A stretch of 64,000 nt of DNA from SP5GCR1 sp965199685 (GTDB lineage: Bacteria; Pseudomonadota; Gammaproteobacteria; Poriferisulfidales; Oxydemutatoraceae). Location of the stretch: positions 930,001 to 994,000 of the forward strand of contig OZ241323.1 of NCBI GenBank assembly GCA_965199685.1, given 5' to 3'. This document shows, piece after piece, positions 51,529-59,830 of the stretch (position 1 is the first letter of the stretch; every line of letters begins with the position of its first letter). Both the position numbers and the translations under genes were made by a program. The notes below the pieces were generated by a model, which was given only the letters and a program-made list of their open reading frames with translations, ran no database searches and was not told the DNA's origin.

Positions 51529-52488
51529 TTATGAATCTCGCTCCTGATACGCGTCTATTATCTTGCGTACCAGTGGATGGCGTACGATATCGTCGGCTTC
51601 TAAGCGATTGATTGCAATGCCCGGTATATTTTTTAACAATGGCAAAGCATGAACAAACCCCGATTTTTGCGTCTTCGGTAAATCTATCTGCGTTATATCA
51701 CCGGCGACTACGCCTTTGGAGCCAAAACTGATACGTGTCAAAAACATTTTCATCTGTTCAACCGTCGTGTTCTGAGCTTCGTCTAAAATAATAAAAGCAT
51801 TGGTCAGGGAGCGTCCGCGCATATATGCAAGCGGTGCAATTTCTATGGTGCCGTCCTCTATCAGGCGGTTCACTTTGCTCGCGCCTAAAAACTCATTCAA
51901 TGCATCGTACACAGGTCTCAAATAAGGATCTATTTTTTGTGATAAATCGCCGGGCAGAAAACCTAAGTTTTCTCCTGCTTCCACTACTGGCCTAACCAAA
52001 ATCAATTTATCAACGATACCGTAATCCAAAGTCTCTACGGCTTTGGCAACAGCCAGGTAGGTTTTACCAGTGCCAGCAGGACCGAAAACCAAATTTAGGT
52101 CGTTTTGATTCATGTTGCGTATGTACAGACGCTGATGATTTCCTTGCGCCTTAATTTTCTTTTGTTTGGTTTTGATTTCAACCGGATCTGCCTCAAAATT
52201 ATCACCAATTTCTGCCATAGAACTTTGCTGGAGGCTGATGAAAATGTCGTTTATCGTCAATTCTTTATCAGCTTTACTATAGAGCTTCTTTAATAGATGC
52301 GCTGCAACTTGACGAGAAGCTCGTTTGCCGTGGATGGCAAACTCGTTACCATGATGACTGATACGTACCCCACAATGTCGTTCAAGTTGTTGAATGTGCT
52401 CGTTCAGAGGACCACAGAGGCTGGCAATTTTTGAGAGGTTAGCAGGTTCTAGTATAACCAGATCTGCACTACTCGATTGAACGTCCAA
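51529..52488 (-). CDS. ybeZ: PhoH-like ATPase YbeZ
   Basis: 319 residues from a TTG start at 52488; GAGGAG lies upstream at a rather long distance of about 13 nt, and no ATG is available before the conserved region. Walker A GPAGTGKTYLAVAKAVE (about residues 136-152), Walker B AFIILDEAQNTT, and GDITQIDLP are the PhoH signature. The N-terminal part (GPLNEHIQQLERHCGVRISHHG) is the KH-like segment found in YbeZ. It works with YbeY in RNA metabolism. It follows miaB with about 18 nt between. Confidence 0.9.
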   Translation of the reverse strand: MDVQSSSADLVILEPANLSKIASLCGPLNEHIQQLERHCGVRISHHGNEFAIHGKRASRQVAAHLLKKLYSKADKELTINDIFISLQQSSMAEIGDNFEADPVEIKTKQKKIKAQGNHQRLYIRNMNQNDLNLVFGPAGTGKTYLAVAKAVETLDYGIVDKLILVRPVVEAGENLGFLPGDLSQKIDPYLRPVYDALNEFLGASKVNRLIEDGTIEIAPLAYMRGRSLTNAFIILDEAQNTTVEQMKMFLTRISFGSKGVVAGDITQIDLPKTQKSGFVHALPLLKNIPGIAINRLEADDIVRHPLVRKIIDAYQERDS

Positions 52489-52506
52489 AGGTTTTTACAA
52501 TCTCCT

Positions 52507-53832
52507 CTATTTTATCAATGTGCCACGCAGCGAGTTAGGCATCGCTTGAGTAATCTGGACATGATGAATTTCTCCTATCATATCAGCATCTCCGTCAAAG
52601 TTAACGACACGATTATTTTCGGTGCGACCACAGAGTTGGGTTTTACTTTTCTTGGAATAGCCGCTCACTAAGACTTTCTGGATACTACCTACCATTGCGT
52701 TGGAAAATCCGCTTGCCATTTCATCAATACGCGTTTGCAATTTTTTGAGACGTGCTTTTTTGACTTCTACGGACACTGTGTCTTGCAGATATGCAGCTGG
52801 TGTGCCAGGACGCGCGCTATATAAAAAACTAAATGATTGGTCATAGATGACATATTCTATCAATTCCATCGTCTTTTCAAAATCTTTTTCTTCTTCACCA
52901 GGAAAACCTACGATAAAATCGGAAGTTATAGAAATATTCGGATATGCAGCTTTGAGCTTGCGGATGATGTTTTTGTATTCCAGCACCGTATAGCCTCGCT
53001 TCATTGCAGCCAAAATACGGTCCGAACCACTTTGCACTGGCAAATGACAATGCGGCATCAACTGGGGAATGTCGGCGTGTGCTTGTACCAGTGCATCGTT
53101 GAATTCTATAGGATGCGAAGTGGTATATCTTATTCTTTCTACTTTGCCGAGAGCAGCGACATAATATAACAATAAGGCAAAATCAACCGTACCTCTTTGC
53201 TCTTCTCGATAATATCCATTAACATTTTGCCCAAGCAAAGTAATCTCGCGCACACCCTGCTCAGTCAACAACTTGATTTCATCCAATATGCTATCAAGGG
53301 GGCGACTGATTTCTTTGCCGCGGGTATAGGGTACTACGCAAAAACTGCAATATTTATCGCATCCTTCCATGATAGAAACAAAAGCACTAGGTCCTTCAAC
53401 ATGCGGTTTGACCAAATTATCAAATTTCTCTATCTCAGGAAAACTGATATCTATTATCGGTACTTTGCTATGCTTAGCTTGGTTGATTAAGTCGGGTAAG
53501 CGATGGATCGTCTGAGGACCAAAGACGATATCAACTTGAGGCGCACGGCGCGCTAAATGCTCTCCCTCCTGGCTTGCAACACAGCCTCCGACACCAATCA
53601 ATACATTCGGTTTCGCTTCTTTATATGCTCGCCAACGGCCTAGCTCAGAAAATACTTTTTCTTGTGCTTTTTCCCGCACCGAACATGTATTTAGCAATAG
53701 TATATCGGCTTCTTCTCTGTTTTCGGCTTTGCAAAACTCGTCTGAATGATTTAGCAAATCGTAAATTTTTGCAGAGTCATACTCGTTCATCTGGCAACCA
53801 TGGGTTTTGACATATACCTTTTGTTTACTCAC
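52507..53832 (-). CDS. miaB: tRNA-2-methylthio-N6-dimethylallyladenosine synthase
   Basis: 441 residues. N-terminal UPF0004 domain with Cys in KTHGCQMNEYDS, NTCSVREKA and VGGCVASQEG; radical-SAM CDKYCSFCVVPYTRG; and a C-terminal TRAM domain. It adds the methylthio group to i6A37 of tRNAs reading UNN codons. The ATG overlaps the end of the CapD-like gene by 8 nt, so this tRNA-modification gene is translationally coupled to a surface-glycan gene, which is not its usual neighbour. Confidence 0.95.
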   Translation of the reverse strand: MSKQKVYVKTHGCQMNEYDSAKIYDLLNHSDEFCKAENREEADILLLNTCSVREKAQEKVFSELGRWRAYKEAKPNVLIGVGGCVASQEGEHLARRAPQVDIVFGPQTIHRLPDLINQAKHSKVPIIDISFPEIEKFDNLVKPHVEGPSAFVSIMEGCDKYCSFCVVPYTRGKEISRPLDSILDEIKLLTEQGVREITLLGQNVNGYYREEQRGTVDFALLLYYVAALGKVERIRYTTSHPIEFNDALVQAHADIPQLMPHCHLPVQSGSDRILAAMKRGYTVLEYKNIIRKLKAAYPNISITSDFIVGFPGEEEKDFEKTMELIEYVIYDQSFSFLYSARPGTPAAYLQDTVSVEVKKARLKKLQTRIDEMASGFSNAMVGSIQKVLVSGYSKKSKTQLCGRTENNRVVNFDGDADMIGEIHHVQITQAMPNSLRGTLIK

Positions 53833-55702
53833 TAGTCTCTCCGGTAGTATTTGGTTTATAAGATGGTACCATGTCTACGATTAATTTTTCAATTTTATTT
53901 GTATCTCTTTGTTCCACATACATCGATAAATCTGATAATGCGAGCGATAATTGGCTCCAGTCTTTGACGGCTTCAGTAGTTTGCTTTATTTTAGGATGCT
54001 CGGTTGGACGAATATCCGAACTACTATACAGTTGCTCTCTCAGTTTTTCTCCAGGTCGCAAACCAGTATAGGCAATCTCAATATCGCCTTTTCCGTTTTC
54101 TTTGATCTCCAAGCCGCTTAGATGCACCATCTTCTTAGCCATTTCTAAAATATTAATGGGTTCTCCCATATCCAATAAAAATATCTCGCCTCGGCTCCCC
54201 ATAGCACCGGCTTGAATGATCAACTGCGCCGCCTCCTCTATCGTCATAAAATAACGTTCTGCATCAGGGTCGGTTACATAAATTGCTTCGCGTTTGTTAA
54301 TTTGTTCTTGAAATAGCGGTATAACCGACCCAGAACTTCCCATTACGTTGCCGAAACGTACCGCACATAGGCGGGTTTTATCGCTTTGGACGGCTAATGA
54401 TTGTACGATCATTTCTGCCAACCGTTTGCTAGCCCCCATAATACTCACTGGTTGCACAGCCTTGTCGGTAGAAATCAACACCAAACAATCCGCCTTATGC
54501 CGCAATGCCGCCTCAGTAATGATTTGCGTGCTCAAAGCATTATTGGCAATACCGCTAATCATGTTTTCTTCTACCAGTGGTACATGCTTATAAGCTGCAA
54601 CATGATAGATTACGTTCATGTGATTTTGTGCTAGTAATTTGTCTATGAAGTGCGCATTGTTTGCCGATTCCAAAAAAGATATGATGTTCGTTTGAGCCGA
54701 TAACTTCATATTTTGCAGATGGTTTAGCAGACGAAATAATGCGTATTCCGACTGCTCTACAACGAATAGTTTGCTGGGTTTCAAGCGCATAATTTGCTCG
54801 CATAGCCGGCTTCCGATGGAGCCTCCTGCACCAGTGACCAATACATTGTTAGCTTTTATATCTCGTTTGAGTAAAGTTTGAATCGGTGGCACCCTATTCC
54901 GTTCCATTAGATCTTCTATTTTTACTGATTTAAGATCTTGCGCTCTAAATCCGTGCCTTGGTGTGGACGGCAGTATCCTGACTTTAGCCGGATACGAACT
55001 GAGTTTACTGAGTATTTCCACGCGTTCATCAATCGTATTGGGAGAAAAGGCGACAAAAATGTCCTTGACGCGGTGCTTTGCCAGTTGTTTTCTCAGTGCT
55101 TGTAATGGGTATGTGCGTAATCCACCGACCTCTTGGGATTGCTTTTCTGGTCGCTCGTCTATGAAAAACAAAGGCCGGTAATCGGAATCTATACCTTTCC
55201 ATAAGGTAGCCAGTTGTATACCGATTTTATTGGCACCATAGATAGCAACTGGTATTTTTCTTTTTCTCTCTTTTAACTCCCAAAACGAAATCAAATACAT
55301 CGCAATACGACTGCTGAGCACCAGACCCAAAAGCACTAAACCGAAAATCGCAATCAAAGAGCGCGGCAATCCAGGTACTTTTAGGAAAAAGTAATTGATG
55401 GTCCAGATTAAAACCGAAACGGCACCCACAGCTGCGATAATGCGAATAACAGCATCTAGGGAGACATGTCTGATGACCATCCTATATAAGCCGAGTAAAT
55501 AAAAGACAAGCAGCGTGAGCATAGGGGTTAGTACGAATAACGGGAACCATTTGCCGTCAATCCTGACCCACTCCTCCAGACGCATTAAAAATGCAATCTC
55601 TAAGGAAAATAAACTGATTACGATATCCGAAGTGGCTAGAATAATTTTCTTGAAAATTCTAGGTAGTTGCAGTAATTTCTCTAATATGTTATCCATTATC
55701 AC
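53825..55702 (-). CDS. CapD/WbpM-type membrane-bound nucleotide-sugar 4,6-dehydratase
   Basis: 625 residues. About four N-terminal membrane helices, a first Rossmann domain (VAIYGANKIGIQLA, about residue 155), then the catalytic SDR domain with VLVTGAGGSIGSRLCEQI (about residue 290), YHVAAYKHVPLVEEN, STDKAVQPVSIMGASKRLAE (Lys equivalent to the SDR YxxxK, with Met in place of Tyr as in this family) and LRPGEKLRE. Such enzymes (WbpM, FlaA1, PglF, CapD) turn UDP-GlcNAc into 4-keto-6-deoxy sugars for O-antigen, capsule or protein glycosylation. It overlaps the WecA-like gene by ATGA and miaB by 8 nt. Confidence 0.88.
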   Translation of the reverse strand: MIMDNILEKLLQLPRIFKKIILATSDIVISLFSLEIAFLMRLEEWVRIDGKWFPLFVLTPMLTLLVFYLLGLYRMVIRHVSLDAVIRIIAAVGAVSVLIWTINYFFLKVPGLPRSLIAIFGLVLLGLVLSSRIAMYLISFWELKERKRKIPVAIYGANKIGIQLATLWKGIDSDYRPLFFIDERPEKQSQEVGGLRTYPLQALRKQLAKHRVKDIFVAFSPNTIDERVEILSKLSSYPAKVRILPSTPRHGFRAQDLKSVKIEDLMERNRVPPIQTLLKRDIKANNVLVTGAGGSIGSRLCEQIMRLKPSKLFVVEQSEYALFRLLNHLQNMKLSAQTNIISFLESANNAHFIDKLLAQNHMNVIYHVAAYKHVPLVEENMISGIANNALSTQIITEAALRHKADCLVLISTDKAVQPVSIMGASKRLAEMIVQSLAVQSDKTRLCAVRFGNVMGSSGSVIPLFQEQINKREAIYVTDPDAERYFMTIEEAAQLIIQAGAMGSRGEIFLLDMGEPINILEMAKKMVHLSGLEIKENGKGDIEIAYTGLRPGEKLREQLYSSSDIRPTEHPKIKQTTEAVKDWSQLSLALSDLSMYVEQRDTNKIEKLIVDMVPSYKPNTTGETSE

Positions 55703-56775
55703 TCATAGTGGGCGTGTTCCGAGGGAAACTTACGATTTGCTAATATAAGCAATACTGAGAGAGGTGTCAATGAAATCAATGCATATAACATCGCTTGGTC
55801 AGGATACTGATTTGCCATATAAGCCCACGGTGCCAACCACAGAAAATTAATTGCAACAACGATAAAGGATACCGTTTTGTGTGCATAAGCCCTCGCCTGC
55901 TCCGCTTCAGCCTCTTTATTTTTTTGGAAATACAACGCAAGACGCTGATAGACATGCTGCCGGTGCGCTTGATAAAATTTTTGTTTATTCAGTATGCGCA
56001 AGATAATGGTAATGGTTGCATCCATAAAAAATACGCCTAGTAGAATCAGCCAAACCCAGACATTCATCGTTTGCTCTATAGAGGTTTGCACTGCGAACAA
56101 TGCCAGCACAAAACCTAAAAAACTACTGCTTACATCTCCCATAAAAATCTTTGCTGGAGGCCAATTCCATATCAAAAAACCTGCAGTAGAAAAAGTAATT
56201 ATAAGTAAAATCTCAACTTGATTGCGAGATGATTCATAGTTCGGAGCCAATAATAATAACGCTCCTGCAATCAACATCACACTGATCGCTTCCAGCGATG
56301 CAATCGCATCTATGCCATCCATAAAATTAAACAAATTGAGTATCCATAATATCGCCAAAACTTCGCACACAAATAGAATTGGAGAAGGCTGTATCGTCAA
56401 ACCCATGAACGAAACCGACGGCATACCTATTTGTGCAACACATAGCACCGTAATCAATAAGGTGACAGCAAAACGTATCAGAGGATTTAAGCTATAGATA
56501 TCATCAATAAACCCAATCAACGCAATAGCAATGCCTCCGAATATCAAGGTTTTCATGAAGCCAGGGTCAAGCGCGTCGCTTAATTCGGTCAAAAAAACGA
56601 TGCAAAGAAAAGTTATCAAAATGGCAATACCACCGCCCCGCGGTACCGGAGATAGGTGCGAACTTCTGCTATTCGGTAAATCCATAACACGCCATGACAA
56701 TAATATCCGATAGCATAAATAGGTCAATGCAAAAGAAGCAACAAAAGCCGATAGATAAATCAAGTAAATGGACAC
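55699..56775 (-). CDS. Undecaprenyl-phosphate sugar-1-phosphate transferase (WecA/WbpL-like)
   Basis: 358 residues, about ten to eleven membrane helices. Signatures: DLPNSRSSHLSPVPRGGG, the Asp-rich GFIDDIYSL, LFNFMDGIDAIAS, WNWPPAKIFMGDVSSSFLGF and the cytoplasmic His-rich HRQHVYQRL. It starts a lipid-linked glycan by moving a HexNAc-1-phosphate onto undecaprenyl phosphate. With a CapD/WbpM-like partner directly downstream, a WbpL-type role (initiating with a deoxy-HexNAc) is plausible, but the donor cannot be told from sequence. Confidence 0.88.
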   Translation of the reverse strand: MSIYLIYLSAFVASFALTYLCYRILLSWRVMDLPNSRSSHLSPVPRGGGIAILITFLCIVFLTELSDALDPGFMKTLIFGGIAIALIGFIDDIYSLNPLIRFAVTLLITVLCVAQIGMPSVSFMGLTIQPSPILFVCEVLAILWILNLFNFMDGIDAIASLEAISVMLIAGALLLLAPNYESSRNQVEILLIITFSTAGFLIWNWPPAKIFMGDVSSSFLGFVLALFAVQTSIEQTMNVWVWLILLGVFFMDATITIILRILNKQKFYQAHRQHVYQRLALYFQKNKEAEAEQARAYAHKTVSFIVVAINFLWLAPWAYMANQYPDQAMLYALISLTPLSVLLILANRKFPSEHAHYE

Positions 56776-56817
56776 GATGGCTTTATAAAATTCTACGAGA
56801 ATGACAATGAAAATGTC

Positions 56818-57792
56818 TCACTTGATTGCCAGTTTCCTCTCCCAAGCCAAAGCACTTTCTATGATGGTATCTAAACTCTGATAACGCGGTTGCCATCCTA
56901 ATATCCTTTTTATTTTATCGTTGGCCGCTACCAACTCAGGAGGGTCGCCTGCCCTACGCTCACTTTCTACAACCTTGAAATCTACTTGGCTAATACGTTT
57001 TACCGCACTTAAAATCTCTTTGACGCTATAACCACTACCATAACCGCAATTGAAAATATCGGATTTTCCACCCCCTGATAGATAATCAAGCACGTCTAGA
57101 TGCGCTTTTGATATATCCAACACATGGGTATAATCGCGCACGCAAGTACCGTCTTTGGTATCGTAATCAGTTCCATATAGCTTAATATGTTCTACTCGGT
57201 TTACTGCAACCATGCATGAAATTTTAATCAGATGAGTTGCTTCCAGATTATTTTCACCTATGCGAGATTGCAAATCGGCCCCTGCAACATTGAAATAACG
57301 TAAAATAGCATACTTAAATCCTGCCTGACCGGCAACATCAATAACCATCTGCTCGGCCATCAACTTGGAATGGCCGTAGGCATTAATCGGCATGAGGTCG
57401 GCTTCTTCGTCTATAGGTATATCGTTCGGTATGCCATAGACAGCTGCGGTAGACGATAAAACAAAATAGCCAATTTTATAGCGTGCGCATAGTTCAAGTA
57501 ATTTGAGTGTTGCAACCGTGTTATTCTTATAGTACTTATAGGAGTCTTGCATCGATTCCTTCACACTGACTGATGCCGCAAAATGTATTACCGCATCAAT
57601 GTGATATTGCTTAAATAAAGCATCCATTTGTGTATTGGTAATATCAATTTGGTGAAAATCTGCCCCAATGACCGCTTCTTTATAGCTATTGGATAAATCG
57701 TCGCATACGACCGTGCGGTGTTCGGACTCGGATAGCTGTAATACGACATGGCTGCCGACATAACCTGCCCCGCCGGTGACTAAGATGTTCAT
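56818..57792 (-). CDS. galE: UDP-glucose 4-epimerase
   Basis: 324 residues. N-terminal NAD motif GGAGYVGSH, FAASVSVKESMQD, Ser-Ser-Thr (LSSTAAVYG) and YGHSKLMAEQ carrying the catalytic Tyr-x3-Lys. 'YNVAGAD' and GTCVRDYTHVLDIS are GalE-typical. It interconverts UDP-glucose and UDP-galactose, using the GalU product, for glycan synthesis. It starts 3 nt after the glycosyltransferase stop; 42 nt separate it from the WecA-like gene. Confidence 0.93.
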   Translation of the reverse strand: MNILVTGGAGYVGSHVVLQLSESEHRTVVCDDLSNSYKEAVIGADFHQIDITNTQMDALFKQYHIDAVIHFAASVSVKESMQDSYKYYKNNTVATLKLLELCARYKIGYFVLSSTAAVYGIPNDIPIDEEADLMPINAYGHSKLMAEQMVIDVAGQAGFKYAILRYFNVAGADLQSRIGENNLEATHLIKISCMVAVNRVEHIKLYGTDYDTKDGTCVRDYTHVLDISKAHLDVLDYLSGGGKSDIFNCGYGSGYSVKEILSAVKRISQVDFKVVESERRAGDPPELVAANDKIKRILGWQPRYQSLDTIIESALAWERKLAIK

Positions 57793-57795
57793 TAT

Positions 57796-58905
57796 CTATA
57801 TAGATTCATACAGTTGTATCAAATTTTTACACATACGCTCACGGCTAAACATATCATGGAAACGCTGCCGTCCCCGTTCACCTAGCCGTTTGCGTAAATC
57901 AGGCTGCCGATGTAGAACCGATATCGCATGGGCGAGTGCTTGGGAGTCTTTAGCTGGCACATTAATGCCGCTGATTTGATCGGCGTTAACCCAATTCACA
58001 CCTGATTCGGGTATTACCGTTGACACGATTGCTTTGCCGAATTTCATTGCTTCTAATTGCACGATGCCGAATGCCTCAGAATTTGCTATCGAACTCATAC
58101 AGAATAAATCACAAGCCCGATAATAACACGCTAAATCTGCCTCGTTTAAATAACCAAGTAATTTTACCCTTTCTTGCATTTGCATTTTTTTGATTAACCC
58201 CTCCAATTTATCTCTATCGTTACCCTCACCAGCTATCAAAATTACAATTCCATCGTCTAGCAAGCGTGCTGCTTTGATTAGATATTCAAAACCCTTGTAG
58301 TATATCAATCGTCCGACTGCCAACACGATAAAGCGATCAGTGTATATATCCCAAATCGCCTGTACTTGTTCGGCATCCACTGGTAGCGTTTTATCTTCGA
58401 TACCAGTTGGGACTACGCGTACTTTATCACACCATTTTGTCAAATATTGAGTTTGCTTATAGCTCGGCGTTGTAACGATTACCGCATCGGCTCGCTTCAG
58501 CAACCAATGTATCAGTGGTGCCACCAACAAGCGCCCTATCTTCTGCCTGACGATATTGCAATGCCAATGAAGAACTAATTTCACCTTTGGTCTTAGCAAA
58601 AAGAACGCCAAAGCAGACATGGGGTCAGGATGATGTAAGTGTATTACATCGTAATTATTGGCGAGTCGCCTGAGATGCCACGGCAATAACGGTGCTAGCC
58701 AAGTTGATCTAAAACATCCCAGGCTCGCACTTCTATAGATTGTTCCTACAGAAGTCGCCTCAATCGAGGATCTGAAAGTCCTGCTGTATGACAATACATC
58801 ACAATTTATACCGGCAGCATTCAAGCCCTCAAAGATATTGCGTATGACTTGCTCTACGCCGCCCACTGGCAGAGGATAAAATCTACCTACTTGTAAAACT
58901 TTCAT
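57796..58905 (-). CDS. Glycosyltransferase, GT4 family
   Basis: 369 residues with the GT-B layout. The N-domain begins MKVLQVGRFYPLPVGGVEQVIRNI; the C-domain holds VLAVGRLIYYKGFEYLIKAARLL, IAGEGNDRDKLEGL, VKLLGYLN and the donor-site E-x7-E in SEAFGIVQLEAMKFGKAIV. Probably adds a hexose during O-antigen or capsule assembly. Acceptor and sugar are unknown. First gene of the polysaccharide run. Its upstream DNA is filled by tandem repeats and a MITE-like element, so its promoter may come from these. Confidence 0.88.
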   Translation of the reverse strand: MKVLQVGRFYPLPVGGVEQVIRNIFEGLNAAGINCDVLSYSRTFRSSIEATSVGTIYRSASLGCFRSTWLAPLLPWHLRRLANNYDVIHLHHPDPMSALAFFLLRPKVKLVLHWHCNIVRQKIGRLLVAPLIHWLLKRADAVIVTTPSYKQTQYLTKWCDKVRVVPTGIEDKTLPVDAEQVQAIWDIYTDRFIVLAVGRLIYYKGFEYLIKAARLLDDGIVILIAGEGNDRDKLEGLIKKMQMQERVKLLGYLNEADLACYYRACDLFCMSSIANSEAFGIVQLEAMKFGKAIVSTVIPESGVNWVNADQISGINVPAKDSQALAHAISVLHRQPDLRKRLGERGRQRFHDMFSRERMCKNLIQLYESI

Positions 58906-58932
58906 AGTATCGCTGAATAAATACCATCATGA

Positions 58933-59048
58933 CATGAACCTAACCGCTTGCGCCATATAATTTACGCAAACCATTGTAGGGGAGGGCTAACATGAACCTA
59001 ACCGCTTGCGCCATATAATTTACGCAAACCATTGTAGAGGAGGGCTAA
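58933..59048. repeat. 58-bp direct tandem duplication with AGGAGG...ATG ends
   Basis: Unit 1 (58933-58990) and unit 2 (58991-59048) differ by one base (GTAGG versus GTAGA). Each holds TTGCG...CGCAA around CATATAATTTA and ends GTAG[GA]GGAGGGCTAACATG, which continues into the next unit. A third GTAGAGGAGGGCTAACATG follows at 59118, at the start of the MITE-like copy. The same terminal sequence bounds the element at 50015-50199. Together with the MITE this fills 58906-59308, which has no gene. Confidence 0.8.
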
Positions 59049-59117
59049 CATGCCCTCCCTAACGCTTTGCGTCTGCACAAACAATCCATTCATTTATCAT
59101 ATTTACGGTCACCCACT

Positions 59118-59304
59118 GTAGAGGAGGGCTAACATGGGGCTGTTGAAAAAGTGTCTGCATTAGTACATTCCTCTCCTTTGGAGGGGTGGCAGACGTAAGC
59201 ATTTTGTAATGCATGCGTTTAGCAATCAGGTTAAGGTTCTGCACAATGTTACGCCGTTTGTTGCCATTGCAACAAACGGCGGTTCTATTTCTCAACAATC
59301 AACC
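59118..59304. mobile_element. MITE-like element, copy 2 (~187 bp)
   Basis: It begins GTAGAGGAGGGCTAACATGG, then GCTGTTGAAAAAGTG. It shares CTCCTTTGGAGGGGTGGCAG, AAGGTTCTGCACAA, CGCC-TTTGTTG and AACAAACGGCGGTTCTATTT with the reverse complement of 50015-50199. The right inverted repeat is incomplete: it stops after TCAACAATC, next to the ssb stop codon. The middle has drifted (an insertion near 59200). Non-coding, so any mobility would need a transposase elsewhere. Confidence 0.75.
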
Positions 59305-59308
59305 TTCA

Positions 59309-59782
59309 CTAAAAAGGTATATCGTCATCAATCCCGGCATCTGTGGAAGGCGATCCACCCAAGGCATCTTCCACTCCTTTATCGGATGCACTGGGTGGGT
59401 TACTGCTATGCGAAGGTTTATCGCTATCGTACTCCGCAGTATTGCCTCTGCCACCTAACATCTGCATATCGGATACGACAATCTCCGTTGTCGTTCGCTC
59501 TTCTCCGCTTTGAGTATTCCACTTCCTAGTTTGTATCCTACCCTCTACATAAATTTGCGAACCCTTATGCAGATATTCATGCGCAATCTCTGCCAAGCGA
59601 CCGAAAAATACCAGCCTATGCCACTCAGTTCGTTCATGCCGATCGCCGCTGTCCTTGTCTTTCCAACTTTCGTTGGTAGCGAGCGTCATATTGCAAACCG
59701 CAGCACCGCTAGGCGCATACCTGACTTCAGGATCTTGTCCTAAATTACCTATTAAAATTGCTTTGTTTATTCCTCTAGCCAT
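59309..59782 (-). CDS. ssb: Single-stranded DNA-binding protein
   Basis: 157 residues. OB-fold from MARGINKAILIGNLGQDPEVRY through TEWHRLVFFGRLAEIAHEYLHKGSQIYVEGRI, then a flexible Gly/Ser/Asp tail ending in the acidic tip DDDIPF that binds repair and replication partners. Full length. GGAGA lies upstream of the ATG. Its neighbourhood with the MFS transporter and uvrA matches gammaproteobacterial order. The MITE-like element starts directly after the stop codon. Confidence 0.95.
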   Translation of the reverse strand: MARGINKAILIGNLGQDPEVRYAPSGAAVCNMTLATNESWKDKDSGDRHERTEWHRLVFFGRLAEIAHEYLHKGSQIYVEGRIQTRKWNTQSGEERTTTEIVVSDMQMLGGRGNTAEYDSDKPSHSSNPPSASDKGVEDALGGSPSTDAGIDDDIPF

Positions 59783-59830
59783 TAAATGTTCTCCTATATG
59801 TTAATTAAAAATTCTAATTTTGCCCCAAAT

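Noticed and set aside
58933..59048. CRISPR array or tandem tRNA genes in the 58-bp repeats
   Set aside because: Only two units, no variable spacers, no cloverleaf potential, and the ends match the MITE-like element.
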